The notes beneath the pieces were generated by a model. It saw only the letters and a program-made list of their open reading frames with translations, had not been told where the DNA came from and searched no databases. Positions 1-9,415 of a DNA stretch of 24,534 bases are shown piece by piece (the stretch's first letter is position 1; every line of letters begins with the position of its first letter). Source of the DNA: a virus; IMG/VR virus record IMGVR_UViG_3300040856_000966, positions 1-24,534 of that record. The stretch is one strand, 5' to 3'. The position numbers and the translations under genes are program-made.

Positions 1-1
1 T

Positions 2-2776
2 TTTACAGATGCGCAAATAACTAATAAAATTATAATTGGTTCTGTAGTACACTCTTCTGGTACTATTGATTTTGTAAAAACATTCCCAATCACAGCGTAT
101 GGTGCTTCTGCGCAAATAGCAGAATTTGCTAGAATGTTTGGTCCAATGAAAAAGACTGGACACAAAATCACAGCTAATGGAGCTAATAGATCAATTGACA
201 GATCAGCTGGTACAGCTTTTGCTTTTGGTAGAAACTATAGTAATGATCCAAATAATCCATCTATTGTAGCTGATACTGCAAAAACAATATGTAGTATACA
301 TAGGTATTATTCTGATGGATTAGGTGGTCACGTTAAGGATACAAATGCTGGCGCTGGTTATACTACGTTAGATCCAACAAACTATGATGCTGCTGGTACA
401 TTAACAGCAATGAACACAGCTAAGTTTAGTGTACAAAGATTATATTTCTTCCCAACAACACCTGACGTAGTTATAGCATATTATGGTAAAGGTTTTTATA
501 ACTCAATAGAAGAGGCGGAAAAATCATACTTAATAGAATCTTTTGAAGAAGCAGATAATACAGCTACACAAGCTATTTATCTTGGTTCTATAGTATTAAA
601 AGGCGATGCTACAGCATTGAATAATGCTACTCAAGCTAAGATACTTACTGCTGGTATATTTAGAAGTCTAGCCGCTGTTAATATTGGTGGAGTTGCTGTA
701 GACGCTGTATTAAATGATTTAGTAGACGTAAATGTTTCTTCAGTAGCCAATGATAATATATTAAAATATAATGGCACATCTGGTCAATGGGAAAACACTG
801 GCGGTTATAATAATACTAACTGGGACACAGCTTATGGCTGGGGAGATCACTCAACTATTGGTTACTTAACTACAGAAACTGATCCTGTGTTTACAGCGTC
901 TGTTGCTGGAAGTATTACCTCAACACAAGTTACAAATTGGGATACAGCATATAGCTGGGGAGATCACAGTACTGAGGGATATTTAACTTCTGCCTCGCTT
1001 ACTGAAACAGATCCTGTATTTGTTGCTTCAGAAGCATATAATATTACATCTACAGACACAACCAACTGGGATACTGCTTACGGTTGGGGTGACCATAGTT
1101 TAGTAGGTTATCTTACCTCGTATACAGAAACAGATCCTATATTTAGTGCATCAGCTGCAGCCGGTATAACAAGTACAAATATTACAAATTGGAATACTGC
1201 TTATGGTTGGGGAGATCATAATCTTGGTGGTTATGTAGATACCGCTAATAGCCCAGGTGCAAATGAATTTGCTAGATTTACAGATGCTAATACAATTGAA
1301 GGTAGAACAGCTAGTGAGATAAAAGCAGATCTTAGTTTAGAAATTGGTGTAGATATTCAAGCCTACGATGCTGATCTTACTACTTTAGGTGGTTTAGCTA
1401 AAACAGACGGTAACTTTATTGTTGCTAATGGTACAACTTGGGTTGCTGAATCTGGTAATACTGCTAGAACATCACTTGGCCTTGGTACTTCTGATAATCC
1501 TACATTTAATAACTTAACGGTATCTGGTAACTTAACAATATCTGGTACAACTACAACAGTAAATACTGAAACTATAAACCTTGCAGATAATATTATACTT
1601 ATTAATAGTAATGCAACTACAGGTGAAAACGGCGGTATTCAAGTTGAGCGTGGTAGTACAGGGACCGATGCGTCTTTGATATGGGATGAAACAAATGATT
1701 ATTGGAAAGCTGGTTTAGTAGGTTCAGAATATCAATTACTTACAACTAACAGTACAATACCTTACTCAAGTTTATCTGGCACACCTACGATACCCACTGT
1801 TAACAACGGAACACTTACTGTTGAAGGTACAGGTGTTTTAGGTGGTAGCGGTACGTTTACAGCTAATGATTCTTCTTCACCAACTATTAGTATAACACAT
1901 GATGCTGTAACCAGAACAAATAATAACTCTACGGCTTCGCCATCACATGGTGGAACATTTACAGCTATTGACAGTATTACTACATCTACGGAAGGTCACG
2001 TTACTGCAGTAAATACTAAAACAATTACCTTGCCTTCAGACGCACAAGGTGTAACTAGTATTACAGCTGGTACAGGATTATCTGGAGGAACTATAACATC
2101 TACAGGTACTGTAGCTATTGCAGATGGAGGAATTGATGCAGATATGTTAAAAGCATCAGGAGGCACTTCATTAGGTGCAGGAACAGCTAATTATCACTTA
2201 ATATCAAATGGTGATGGTACTTTTGATTGGCAGCAAATGCAAGGTTCACTTTCGGCTGGTAATGGTATTGACTCTACGCAGCTTAGCAGTAATGTAATTC
2301 AAGTATTAGCTGATCAAAGAGATTATATAGAACAAATTGGTTTTGATACTAATAACTATTATGTTTCTACATCTGCTTTACATACTTGGTATTTTGGTGG
2401 TAGCAAAGCAATGGAGATAGATTCTACAAATAAAGATCTAATAGTTGCTGGTGATGTTATTGCTTATTCAACAAGTTTATCAGATGTATCTTTAAAAGAT
2501 AATATTATTACCATAGATAACGCTTTAAGTAAAGTTGAAGCAATGCGTGGTGTTGAGTTTGATTGGAATAGCGGTTCAAGAAAAGGTAATCACGATATTG
2601 GTGTTGTAGCACAAGAGGTTGAAAAGATATTGCCAGAGATTGTGTATAGCAAAAAAGACCTTGAAGGTAATGAGGTTAAAACAGTAGACTACGAAAAGAT
2701 TACAGCTGTACTTATTGAGGCTGTAAAAGAACTATCACAAGAAGTAAAAGAATTAAAAAAACAAATAAACGCATAA
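2..2776 (+). CDS. Tail fibre with C-terminal S74 self-cleaving chaperone (5' partial)
   Basis: The frame is open from the left edge, so the true start is outside the window. The ATG at 134 is probably internal, because the 44 upstream codons read as continuous protein. The visible part is 924 residues. It has an N-terminal globular region, then four repeats of about 41 residues around TNWDTAYGWGDHS and ETDPVF (nt 815-1240). A Gly/Thr-rich shaft follows, with GNLTISGTTTTVNTETINLA and DETNDYWKAGL motifs widespread in marine fibre proteins. The C-terminus is a peptidase S74 (intramolecular chaperone) domain beginning SDVSLKDNI. Ser827 of the visible protein (nt 2480) and Lys832 (nt 2495) have the i, i+5 spacing of the Ser-Lys dyad in the endosialidase family, where the chain is cut just before the Ser after trimerisation. 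It ends in a short coiled coil. Role inferred: trimeric receptor-binding fibre. The next gene starts 3 nt later. Confidence 0.88.
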   Translation, partial: FTDAQITNKIIIGSVVHSSGTIDFVKTFPITAYGASAQIAEFARMFGPMKKTGHKITANGANRSIDRSAGTAFAFGRNYSNDPNNPSIVADTAKTICSIHRYYSDGLGGHVKDTNAGAGYTTLDPTNYDAAGTLTAMNTAKFSVQRLYFFPTTPDVVIAYYGKGFYNSIEEAEKSYLIESFEEADNTATQAIYLGSIVLKGDATALNNATQAKILTAGIFRSLAAVNIGGVAVDAVLNDLVDVNVSSVANDNILKYNGTSGQWENTGGYNNTNWDTAYGWGDHSTIGYLTTETDPVFTASVAGSITSTQVTNWDTAYSWGDHSTEGYLTSASLTETDPVFVASEAYNITSTDTTNWDTAYGWGDHSLVGYLTSYTETDPIFSASAAAGITSTNITNWNTAYGWGDHNLGGYVDTANSPGANEFARFTDANTIEGRTASEIKADLSLEIGVDIQAYDADLTTLGGLAKTDGNFIVANGTTWVAESGNTARTSLGLGTSDNPTFNNLTVSGNLTISGTTTTVNTETINLADNIILINSNATTGENGGIQVERGSTGTDASLIWDETNDYWKAGLVGSEYQLLTTNSTIPYSSLSGTPTIPTVNNGTLTVEGTGVLGGSGTFTANDSSSPTISITHDAVTRTNNNSTASPSHGGTFTAIDSITTSTEGHVTAVNTKTITLPSDAQGVTSITAGTGLSGGTITSTGTVAIADGGIDADMLKASGGTSLGAGTANYHLISNGDGTFDWQQMQGSLSAGNGIDSTQLSSNVIQVLADQRDYIEQIGFDTNNYYVSTSALHTWYFGGSKAMEIDSTNKDLIVAGDVIAYSTSLSDVSLKDNIITIDNALSKVEAMRGVEFDWNSGSRKGNHDIGVVAQEVEKILPEIVYSKKDLEGNEVKTVDYEKITAVLIEAVKELSQEVKELKKQINA
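815..1240 (+). repeat. Four tandem ~41-codon repeats in the fibre
   Basis: Repeat units begin at 815, 932, 1061 and 1184, so the periods are 117, 129 and 123 bases. Each encodes TNW(D/N)TAY(G/S)WGDH, then GYL or GYV; the first three continue into ETDPVF or ETDPIF and a Ser/Ala stretch. Spacing varies by whole codons and third positions have diverged, so this is a protein-level repeat of a fibre shaft, not recent DNA slippage. Confidence 0.85.
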
Positions 2777-2779
2777 GTT

Positions 2780-5700
2780 ATGCCAATAGAAAGCTCAGGT
2801 GAAATTAGATTAAGAGGTGCTGCTGGTGACAACAGAACTGATATTAACGAAGAGATCAACGGTAACGCAACTGATACTGATGTTTCTTTAGGTACATTAA
2901 ATACATCCGCGTTTACTAATGTTGCTGATGGCACAACTGTATCCGGTAGATCTATGTCTGAAATGCGTGGTTATGCCGCGTTTGATTCTGCTTTTCCTTC
3001 TACTGAAGCTGATGGTGCTTTAGGTGAAAGTTTATTGCTTAATAGTAATGATTCTACATATTTAAGATTTACACCTTCTTTAACAGGAAACGAATTAGTT
3101 TATACTGTAAGTTGTTGGGTTAAAAAACAAAATGATAGTACTGTTTATTTATTAGGTTCAAAAAATGGTAGTTATTTAGATGGTGGAATAATACAATTAT
3201 CTGGCAACACTGTGTCTTATAGCGTTAATGGTAATGTATATAATAAAAACTTTACAATTCCAACATTAGATTATAGTTCTTGGTATAATTTTGTAATGGC
3301 TATTGATCATACTAAATCTTATGTAGAAGATAGAATAAGATTATATATTAATGGTATAGAAATAAAAGAATACAGTACAGCTAATTCAGGTTTACCACCT
3401 CAAAATTATAATTCTCCCGCTTTTAATCAATCTAATGTACCAATAGATATTGGTATGCTTGCTGGTTATTTTACAGCTTATGCAGATATTACAATAGCCG
3501 ACTTTAAATTTATAGACGGTAAACAACTACGCCCAGATAGCTTTGGTGAGTTAGTGCAAGGTATATGGATACCTAAAGCATTTAATACACCTAGTACAGA
3601 TACAGAAATTACAGCTAATCTTTTGGCTAATTATCAGTTAAATGGTGACGTAACGGATGAAACTACAAATTATAACGGTACAAATACTAATGTAACTTTT
3701 TATCCTAATAATTATGGTATAGGTGATTTTAATGGAAGTTCTAGTAAAATAACATTACCTTCTAGCGCTAATTTATCTCCTACAAATAATTTTTCTTGTT
3801 CTGTTTGGTTTAATTCAGATGTTTCATCAACTTTTTCTTCTATTATTGCTTATAATGCTTCGGCGGGTCCTTATTGGAGTATATTTACACACTCTTCTGG
3901 CACAAATAATTTAAGAATATCAGTTGCTGGAAATAATTATTATACGCCTGATTATTCTTATAGACCAGGAGAATGGCATCACGTATCATTTTCAAAATCA
4001 TCAACCACTGGTGTACAAGTATATTTAGATGGTATAAAAGTAGTAGACGAACCTAGTGCTACTAGTAATGCTTCAGCGGTTGATAATGGTGATGTTAGAA
4101 TAGGTTCCTATAAAAATAATTATTATTATTTTAATGGAAAAATTGGAGCTGTTAAAATATTTAATGCTCCTTTAACTGAAAGCGAAAATTTACAAGAATA
4201 CAACGCTACAAAACACAAATACACTTACGGTTTAAACGGTTTCTGGTTACCACTTAATAATACATCGACTGGTAGCATAGATAGTAGCAGTAATTTAAAA
4301 CTGCATTTAGATGCGTCTGATAGCTCTTCATATAGTGGTAGCGGTACAAACTGGAATGATTTAACTAGTAATAATAATGACGGTACAATATCAGGCGCAA
4401 GCTTTTTATCTTCAACTAATGGCGGTGTGTTTATTTTTGATGGTAGTAATGATAAAGTTGATTTAAATTCTTTACAAAGTTTTTTTGGACAAAAACAAAC
4501 CTTTACAGTTGAATTATGGTTTAATGCGCCTAGTTCTTCAACTGGCAACAGATCATTATTTGATGATTATAATTATTCTAATCAAAATATAGCTCTTTAT
4601 TTATATGATGGAGTTTTAAATTATTTCGGTAGATATAATAATATTGATATAGGAGGTATAAATTCTGGATCAGTAACCTATAATGATAATAAGTGGCACC
4701 ATGTTATTGTTACATCTGATCAATCTACTATAAAGTTATATGCGGATGGTAAACTTATTGATAGTGGAAGTGTACCCTCAGCATCTTATTCCGGAGGAAC
4801 ACCAAGTGTTGGTATAGGAAGACAAACTCATCCAGGTTCTTCAACTTATGGTTATTGGGTGGGTAAAATAGCACAAGTAAGAGTATATGATAAAGCTTTA
4901 ACAGCTCAAGAAGTTATTACAAACTACCGCGCTACACAAGGTAACTACGAACAAGTAAGTACAGTAGATATATCTGGTAATGCTAATAGCTTTACATCAA
5001 CTAATATAGATGCTACAGATCATATTAAAGATGAGCCATTAGATAATTATCCAACTTTTTCATTTAATCAAAGTGCTATGACAGGTAGCAACTGCGTTTA
5101 TAGTAATGGTGGACTTACTGTTGATAATACTTCAATTGGTAGTGCATATGCAAGGCATTCTGGCCCTGCATTACCTACCACAGGAAAATGGTATTGGGAG
5201 GCTACGTATACAGGTAATGGTTTTGGTTATTGTTTGTTTTCAGGTATAGTTCCTGAAAATTTTTGGTATAGTGCTACGGGTTCTTCTATGCGACAATTTG
5301 CAGCTAGCTATGGAATATATGGTTTAGAAGACGATGGAGATTTTTGGGCGCTTGGTACGAATACATTAGACTTAACTACATTAAATACTACAGATAAAAC
5401 CGCTGGTTTTGCTTATGACGCTGATAATGGAGATTTATATATTTACATAGAGGGCGTTGTACAAAACTCAGGCAATGCCGTTGCAACAGGATTAAGTGGA
5501 GAAAAGAAAATATTTGCTCAAGTTGCTGGAGCTGCGGGACACAGCGGTTTAATTTTTGATTTTGGTCAAAATGGATTTAAATATGATCCACCAATAGGCT
5601 ATTTATCTCTAAACACTAAAAACCTTCCAGCCCCTGCGTTTGACCCAGATGGTGCAACACCAGATAAACCAAGTAATTACTTTAAAGCTGTAACATATCA

Positions 5701-8700
5701 AGGTAACGGTGGTACACAAGGTGAAGCTTATGGTTATAAAGAAGGTAGTAGAGCTGCGGTGTTTAATGGTAGTAGTAGTAGGATTACTATACCTGAAATA
5801 TCTCCTGATTCTATATCTATGTGGATTAATTTGGATACTCTTAATAGATACGATGCTCCACTTGGTCATTCAACAAACACTGCAAATTATATATATTGGG
5901 CAGATAGTTCAGAATCTTATCAATTAAGATTAGGGGGTTCTTTATTTGGAAGTGGTACTGCAAAAGATACAGTTGGTGCTGTTGGTGGTTGGGTTAATGT
6001 TATTTTTGTAGATAATGGTTCAGGAACTGTAACTTGTTATATAAATGGAAATAGCGCAGGTAGTGTTAGTGGAAGTTTACCTTCTTTTAATGAAATAGGA
6101 GGAAGAACAGCAGGAACAGACCAATATTTACAAGGCAAAATAGACGAAGTAAGATTTTTTGACAAAGCATTAAACTCAACAGAAGTAGGTTATCTTTATA
6201 ATGATGATACATCTAACATTGATGCTATTAGTAACCTTGTTGCGCATTATGATATGGAAGGTGATGCAAATGATAGCTCTGGTTATGCGGGGGATACTGT
6301 GGTTACATTATCTAGTGATGCTTATGGATATGCTTATGCTAATAGTTCTGTAAATGCTGGTAAATATTATTGGGAAATTGATTATTTCGAATCTTATTAT
6401 GGCAGTACTGGTGTATTAATGGCTGGGGTTGTTAATACTAACTATAAAACAACAAGTTGGCATTCAGGGACAAATTATTTCTACTATGCAGGTAATGGTA
6501 ATAAATATTCTAATGGCAGTAGTTCTGGTTATTCATCTGCTTATAATGCTCCAGTTACTATTGGTGTAAAATTAGATATGACAAATGGAACTATCGGTTT
6601 TACAAGAAATGGATCGGATTTAGGCACTGCTTATACAGGTTTGTCAGGTTATTATCATCCTGCGGTTGGTACTGGTATTGCAGCTGATAAAATCAAATTT
6701 GTATTTGATTCAAATGATTGGGTATATTCAGCACCAAGTGGATATAGTGAATGGACAGCACAAATAACTTCCCCTATAATTGCAGGGGGTGGAGCTACCG
6801 CCGTACAAGAAACATATAACGGTACAGACACTAACATAACTTACACTCAAGATAAACCTTATGGTAATATTGATGTTGGGTTTGCCCCGGATTTGGTGTG
6901 GATAAAATCAAGAAATGCTTCAGCAAGTCATGTATTATCAGATTCCGTAAGAGGTGCTAATTTAAAATTAAGGACTAATAGCACAGCACAAGAGGCAGGA
7001 ACAGACTACGGAGTTGTAACTTCTTTTGATGCAAATGGATTTACAGTTGGTGGAACTATTGATACAGGAGATGTAAATTATTTTGATAGGACTTACGTCG
7101 CTTGGGCTTGGAAAGCAGGAGGAAAAGCTGTTGAAAACACAGATGGAGTAACATCAGGTAGTGTAACTGCGGTAACTTCAACAGTTAGTGCTAATCAAGA
7201 TGCAGGATTTAGTATTAATAAATTCACAACACCTTCAAGTGGATTTCCTTCTTGGGGTCACGGATTATCTGAATCACCCGAACTAATAATATTAAAAGCA
7301 ACAGGATTAACGCAAAATTGGATTGTTTACGCTCCTTCAATATTAGGACAAAAAGATGGAAATTTAAATACGACTGCTGCTTTTACTTCTTATTCCCCTG
7401 ATATTATAAGCGTAGATAGTAGCAAAATTGACATAGGTCGTTCAGGATATGGATTAAGTGGTAGTTCAACTTACATCGCCTACTGCTTCCATTCAGTAGA
7501 TGGTTTCTCTAAAATTGGCTCGTACACTGGAAATGGTTCATCTGATGGCCCATTTGTTTATACAGGGTTTAAACCGGCTTGGATAATGGTTAAATCTGCT
7601 TCAGCAGGAAACAGCTATAATAATTGGTTTATCTACGATAATGCTAGAACAAGAAGTAATGCTACTATGCCTGGTTTAGCAGCAGACGTTTCTGGTGCAG
7701 AATTTAATAATTCAAGTGGCCATTTAACTTTTTCAAATGGTTTTAAAATAAACTCAAGCGGAGGCGAGTTCAATACAAATGGTCATACCTACATCTACAT
7801 GGCATTTGCTGAAGACCCAGTTAAATACTCTAACGGTGTAGCTACATTAGGTGATGGTAATGAATTTATTCAAGGTGGTAATTACCCTGAAGATAATTTT
7901 AATACTACATTGTATACAGGAACCGGGGCGGCACAAAAAATTACTACAGGCATTGATGCTGATTTTGTGTGGACTAAAACTAGAACATATTCAAGTGTAA
8001 CAAGCCATAGGTTGGTTGATACTTTAAGAGGACCAAAAAACCATTTATATCTTCCAAATAATTTAATTGAAACTTTTGATGCGGCTGGTATTACAATTGA
8101 AGATGATGGATTTTCATTTGCAGGTAATGAAGGGGCTAACCTTTCAGGAGCACCAACTGTTGCGTGGTCATGGAAAGCTGCTGGTAATGCTAATACATAT
8201 AATATATTAGAAAACGGTACTGTAACATCAAGTGCATCTGCTTCTACTTTAGGATTAACAAATAGTACGGTTACATTAAATGGTATTAGTGCTAATAAAG
8301 ATAATGGTTTTAGTATTATTAAATATACAGCTTCAGGCGATAGTGGTCAAAAAGTAGATCATGGGCTTTCTAAACCGCCTGAATTTATGATTATTAAAAA
8401 TTTAACAACAGCACAAAACTGGCTAGCTTATAATACAGTAACTAATTTAGGAAATTCAGATTTAGATTATGGTTATTTGAGTCTTAATTATGCATTTAAT
8501 TATTATGGGAATAGTGGCACTAAATATCCTGACTCATCAATAATAAACCTAGGAACATCTACTTTTGATGGGTCTAGCGATTCATTTATATGTTATGCTT
8601 GGCATTCTGTTCCTGGTTTTAGTAAAATAGGATATTACACAAGTAATGCTTCAGTGAAAATACAAACTGGTTTTCAACCAAAATGGATAATGATTAAGTA

Positions 8701-8926
8701 TGCCGGTGTGGCAAATAATTGGTGGATAATGGACACGCATAGGTACGGGGGAGAGACTGGGTTGCATGGTGGTATGTTAGTTAAACCATATTTAATTGCA
8801 GATGATTCAGTTAATGAATCTTCGGGTCCAATTAATGGTTCGGTTGAATTTGTTGAAGATGGATTTTACCCAACAAACTTTTTTAATTCAAATGGTGTAA
8901 TTTACATGGCATTTGCACACAGATAA
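2780..8926 (+). CDS. Giant LamG/SPRY adhesin-like tail protein (2,048 aa)
   Basis: This modular protein probably sits at the virion surface and contacts host glycans. The N-terminus (MPIESSGEIRLRG, then DVSLGTLNTSAF) is of a kind seen at the start of many marine phage tail proteins and may be the virion anchor. Modules in order: LamG-like about 80-265, 276-478 and 500-722, recognisable by FDGS or FNGS, W(H/Y)xxV and the closing VRVYDKAL-like strand. Then come an SPRY-like module about 758-946 (GKWYWEATY), LamG about 960-1145, and a second SPRY about 1173-1330 (GKYYWEIDY). Finally there are six modules of the GFxPxWIxxK type, arranged as two copies of an A-B-C set (1345-1680 and 1710-2048). 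There is no S74 domain, no enzyme motif and no signal peptide. ATG at 2780 follows the previous stop by 3 bases and has no Shine-Dalgarno. Virion role is inferred from module content and position. Confidence 0.82.
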   Translation: MPIESSGEIRLRGAAGDNRTDINEEINGNATDTDVSLGTLNTSAFTNVADGTTVSGRSMSEMRGYAAFDSAFPSTEADGALGESLLLNSNDSTYLRFTPSLTGNELVYTVSCWVKKQNDSTVYLLGSKNGSYLDGGIIQLSGNTVSYSVNGNVYNKNFTIPTLDYSSWYNFVMAIDHTKSYVEDRIRLYINGIEIKEYSTANSGLPPQNYNSPAFNQSNVPIDIGMLAGYFTAYADITIADFKFIDGKQLRPDSFGELVQGIWIPKAFNTPSTDTEITANLLANYQLNGDVTDETTNYNGTNTNVTFYPNNYGIGDFNGSSSKITLPSSANLSPTNNFSCSVWFNSDVSSTFSSIIAYNASAGPYWSIFTHSSGTNNLRISVAGNNYYTPDYSYRPGEWHHVSFSKSSTTGVQVYLDGIKVVDEPSATSNASAVDNGDVRIGSYKNNYYYFNGKIGAVKIFNAPLTESENLQEYNATKHKYTYGLNGFWLPLNNTSTGSIDSSSNLKLHLDASDSSSYSGSGTNWNDLTSNNNDGTISGASFLSSTNGGVFIFDGSNDKVDLNSLQSFFGQKQTFTVELWFNAPSSSTGNRSLFDDYNYSNQNIALYLYDGVLNYFGRYNNIDIGGINSGSVTYNDNKWHHVIVTSDQSTIKLYADGKLIDSGSVPSASYSGGTPSVGIGRQTHPGSSTYGYWVGKIAQVRVYDKALTAQEVITNYRATQGNYEQVSTVDISGNANSFTSTNIDATDHIKDEPLDNYPTFSFNQSAMTGSNCVYSNGGLTVDNTSIGSAYARHSGPALPTTGKWYWEATYTGNGFGYCLFSGIVPENFWYSATGSSMRQFAASYGIYGLEDDGDFWALGTNTLDLTTLNTTDKTAGFAYDADNGDLYIYIEGVVQNSGNAVATGLSGEKKIFAQVAGAAGHSGLIFDFGQNGFKYDPPIGYLSLNTKNLPAPAFDPDGATPDKPSNYFKAVTYQGNGGTQGEAYGYKEGSRAAVFNGSSSRITIPEISPDSISMWINLDTLNRYDAPLGHSTNTANYIYWADSSESYQLRLGGSLFGSGTAKDTVGAVGGWVNVIFVDNGSGTVTCYINGNSAGSVSGSLPSFNEIGGRTAGTDQYLQGKIDEVRFFDKALNSTEVGYLYNDDTSNIDAISNLVAHYDMEGDANDSSGYAGDTVVTLSSDAYGYAYANSSVNAGKYYWEIDYFESYYGSTGVLMAGVVNTNYKTTSWHSGTNYFYYAGNGNKYSNGSSSGYSSAYNAPVTIGVKLDMTNGTIGFTRNGSDLGTAYTGLSGYYHPAVGTGIAADKIKFVFDSNDWVYSAPSGYSEWTAQITSPIIAGGGATAVQETYNGTDTNITYTQDKPYGNIDVGFAPDLVWIKSRNASASHVLSDSVRGANLKLRTNSTAQEAGTDYGVVTSFDANGFTVGGTIDTGDVNYFDRTYVAWAWKAGGKAVENTDGVTSGSVTAVTSTVSANQDAGFSINKFTTPSSGFPSWGHGLSESPELIILKATGLTQNWIVYAPSILGQKDGNLNTTAAFTSYSPDIISVDSSKIDIGRSGYGLSGSSTYIAYCFHSVDGFSKIGSYTGNGSSDGPFVYTGFKPAWIMVKSASAGNSYNNWFIYDNARTRSNATMPGLAADVSGAEFNNSSGHLTFSNGFKINSSGGEFNTNGHTYIYMAFAEDPVKYSNGVATLGDGNEFIQGGNYPEDNFNTTLYTGTGAAQKITTGIDADFVWTKTRTYSSVTSHRLVDTLRGPKNHLYLPNNLIETFDAAGITIEDDGFSFAGNEGANLSGAPTVAWSWKAAGNANTYNILENGTVTSSASASTLGLTNSTVTLNGISANKDNGFSIIKYTASGDSGQKVDHGLSKPPEFMIIKNLTTAQNWLAYNTVTNLGNSDLDYGYLSLNYAFNYYGNSGTKYPDSSIINLGTSTFDGSSDSFICYAWHSVPGFSKIGYYTSNASVKIQTGFQPKWIMIKYAGVANNWWIMDTHRYGGETGLHGGMLVKPYLIADDSVNESSGPINGSVEFVEDGFYPTNFFNSNGVIYMAFAHR
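6812..7819 (+). repeat. First copy of A-B-C super-repeat in the adhesin
   Basis: This covers residues 1345-1680 of the adhesin. Module A ends VAWAWKAGG, module B ends IAYCFHSVDGFSKIGSYTGN, and module C ends YIYMAFAEDP. The same order of module endings recurs in the second copy at 7907-8923. Similarity is clear in protein but weak in DNA. Confidence 0.75.
7907..8923 (+). repeat. Second copy of A-B-C super-repeat in the adhesin
   Basis: This covers residues 1710-2048. Module A ends VAWSWKAAG, module B ends ICYAWHSVPGFSKIGYYTSN, and module C ends VIYMAFAHR, which is also the end of the protein. It is almost the same length as the first copy (339 against 336 residues). Confidence 0.75.
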
Positions 8927-8967
8927 AAATACGTAATAAATTATTATATTAACTTAAATTTTATACA

Positions 8968-9219
8968 ATGAAAAATCAAATTAAAACTGAAGAGCTGACT
9001 AAGCTTCAAAATTTATCAACTGTGTTAAAAACAACACAAACACAATTAGGGTCAATTGAAATACAAAAGCATACACTTTTACATAGATATGACCTGATTA
9101 GTCAAGAGTTAAATAAATTTAAATCTGAACTACAAGAAACTTATGGTAAGATTAATATCAACGTAGAAGACGGTAGTTACGAAACAATTAAAGAAGATGA
9201 ATCTAATACGAAAGATTAG
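8968..9219 (+). CDS. Small coiled-coil protein of unknown function
   Basis: The 83-residue product is mostly one predicted coiled coil. Leu/Ile heptad spacing runs from about residue 8 to 60 (EELTKLQNL, then LGSIEIQKHTLLHRYDLISQELNKF). A conserved-looking YGKININVEDGSYE segment and an acidic tail follow. Small proteins with an IQKHxLLH-like core occur near the terminase in marine phages; I recognise the type but know no function for it. A 41-base A/T-rich gap without a Shine-Dalgarno precedes ATG. The next gene may start inside this one. A structural or assembly role is only inferred from the neighbours. Confidence 0.72.
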   Translation: MKNQIKTEELTKLQNLSTVLKTTQTQLGSIEIQKHTLLHRYDLISQELNKFKSELQETYGKININVEDGSYETIKEDESNTKD

Positions 9220-9415
9220 TATTGGTCGTGACTATAAGAACGATGCAATGCATTATTCAATAGGACAAGAGGTCTTTGGAGGTCACACTATATCAGAAAT
9301 ACTAGAAGAACAAGACTGCTATAAAATATATATTAAAAAGAATGATGAGGTTTTGCCTTGGAAAGAGTTTAATAAGAATATGGCAGTATCAATTGAATTT
9401 AATTTAGAATATTAA
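9197..9415 (+). CDS. Small unknown protein
   Basis: The product is 72 residues with no domain I recognise. It reads as a small beta-rich protein: MHYSIGQEVFGGHTISEI, a polar turn, KIYIKKNDEVLPWKEF and a hydrophobic end. The ATG at 9197 overlaps the previous gene by 23 bases. The in-frame ATG at 9248 would give 55 residues without overlap. I keep 9197 because the segment just before the second Met (IGRDYKND) reads as a natural part of the fold, but the start is uncertain. The stop shares one base with the next start (TAATG), suggesting translational coupling. Confidence 0.6.
   Translation: MNLIRKISIGRDYKNDAMHYSIGQEVFGGHTISEILEEQDCYKIYIKKNDEVLPWKEFNKNMAVSIEFNLEY

Noticed and set aside
134-136. 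ATG at 134 as the true start of the first fibre
   Set aside because: The same frame is open for 44 codons back to the edge and reads as good protein, so the gene starts outside the window.
815-1240. Regular repeats that could suggest a CRISPR array
   Set aside because: Units stay in one reading frame, differ in length by whole codons, lack constant repeats with unique spacers, and encode a known fibre motif.
2689-2934. 81-codon - strand frame across the junction of the two fibre genes
   Set aside because: The + strand carries the S74 domain end and the start of the adhesin here. The reverse product has no recognisable domain.
5765-5784. Short GTAGTAGTAG run and similar ATT runs in the adhesin
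   Set aside because: They are only a few units long, in frame, and encode Ser- or Asn/Tyr-rich turns. They are too short to argue for phase variation.
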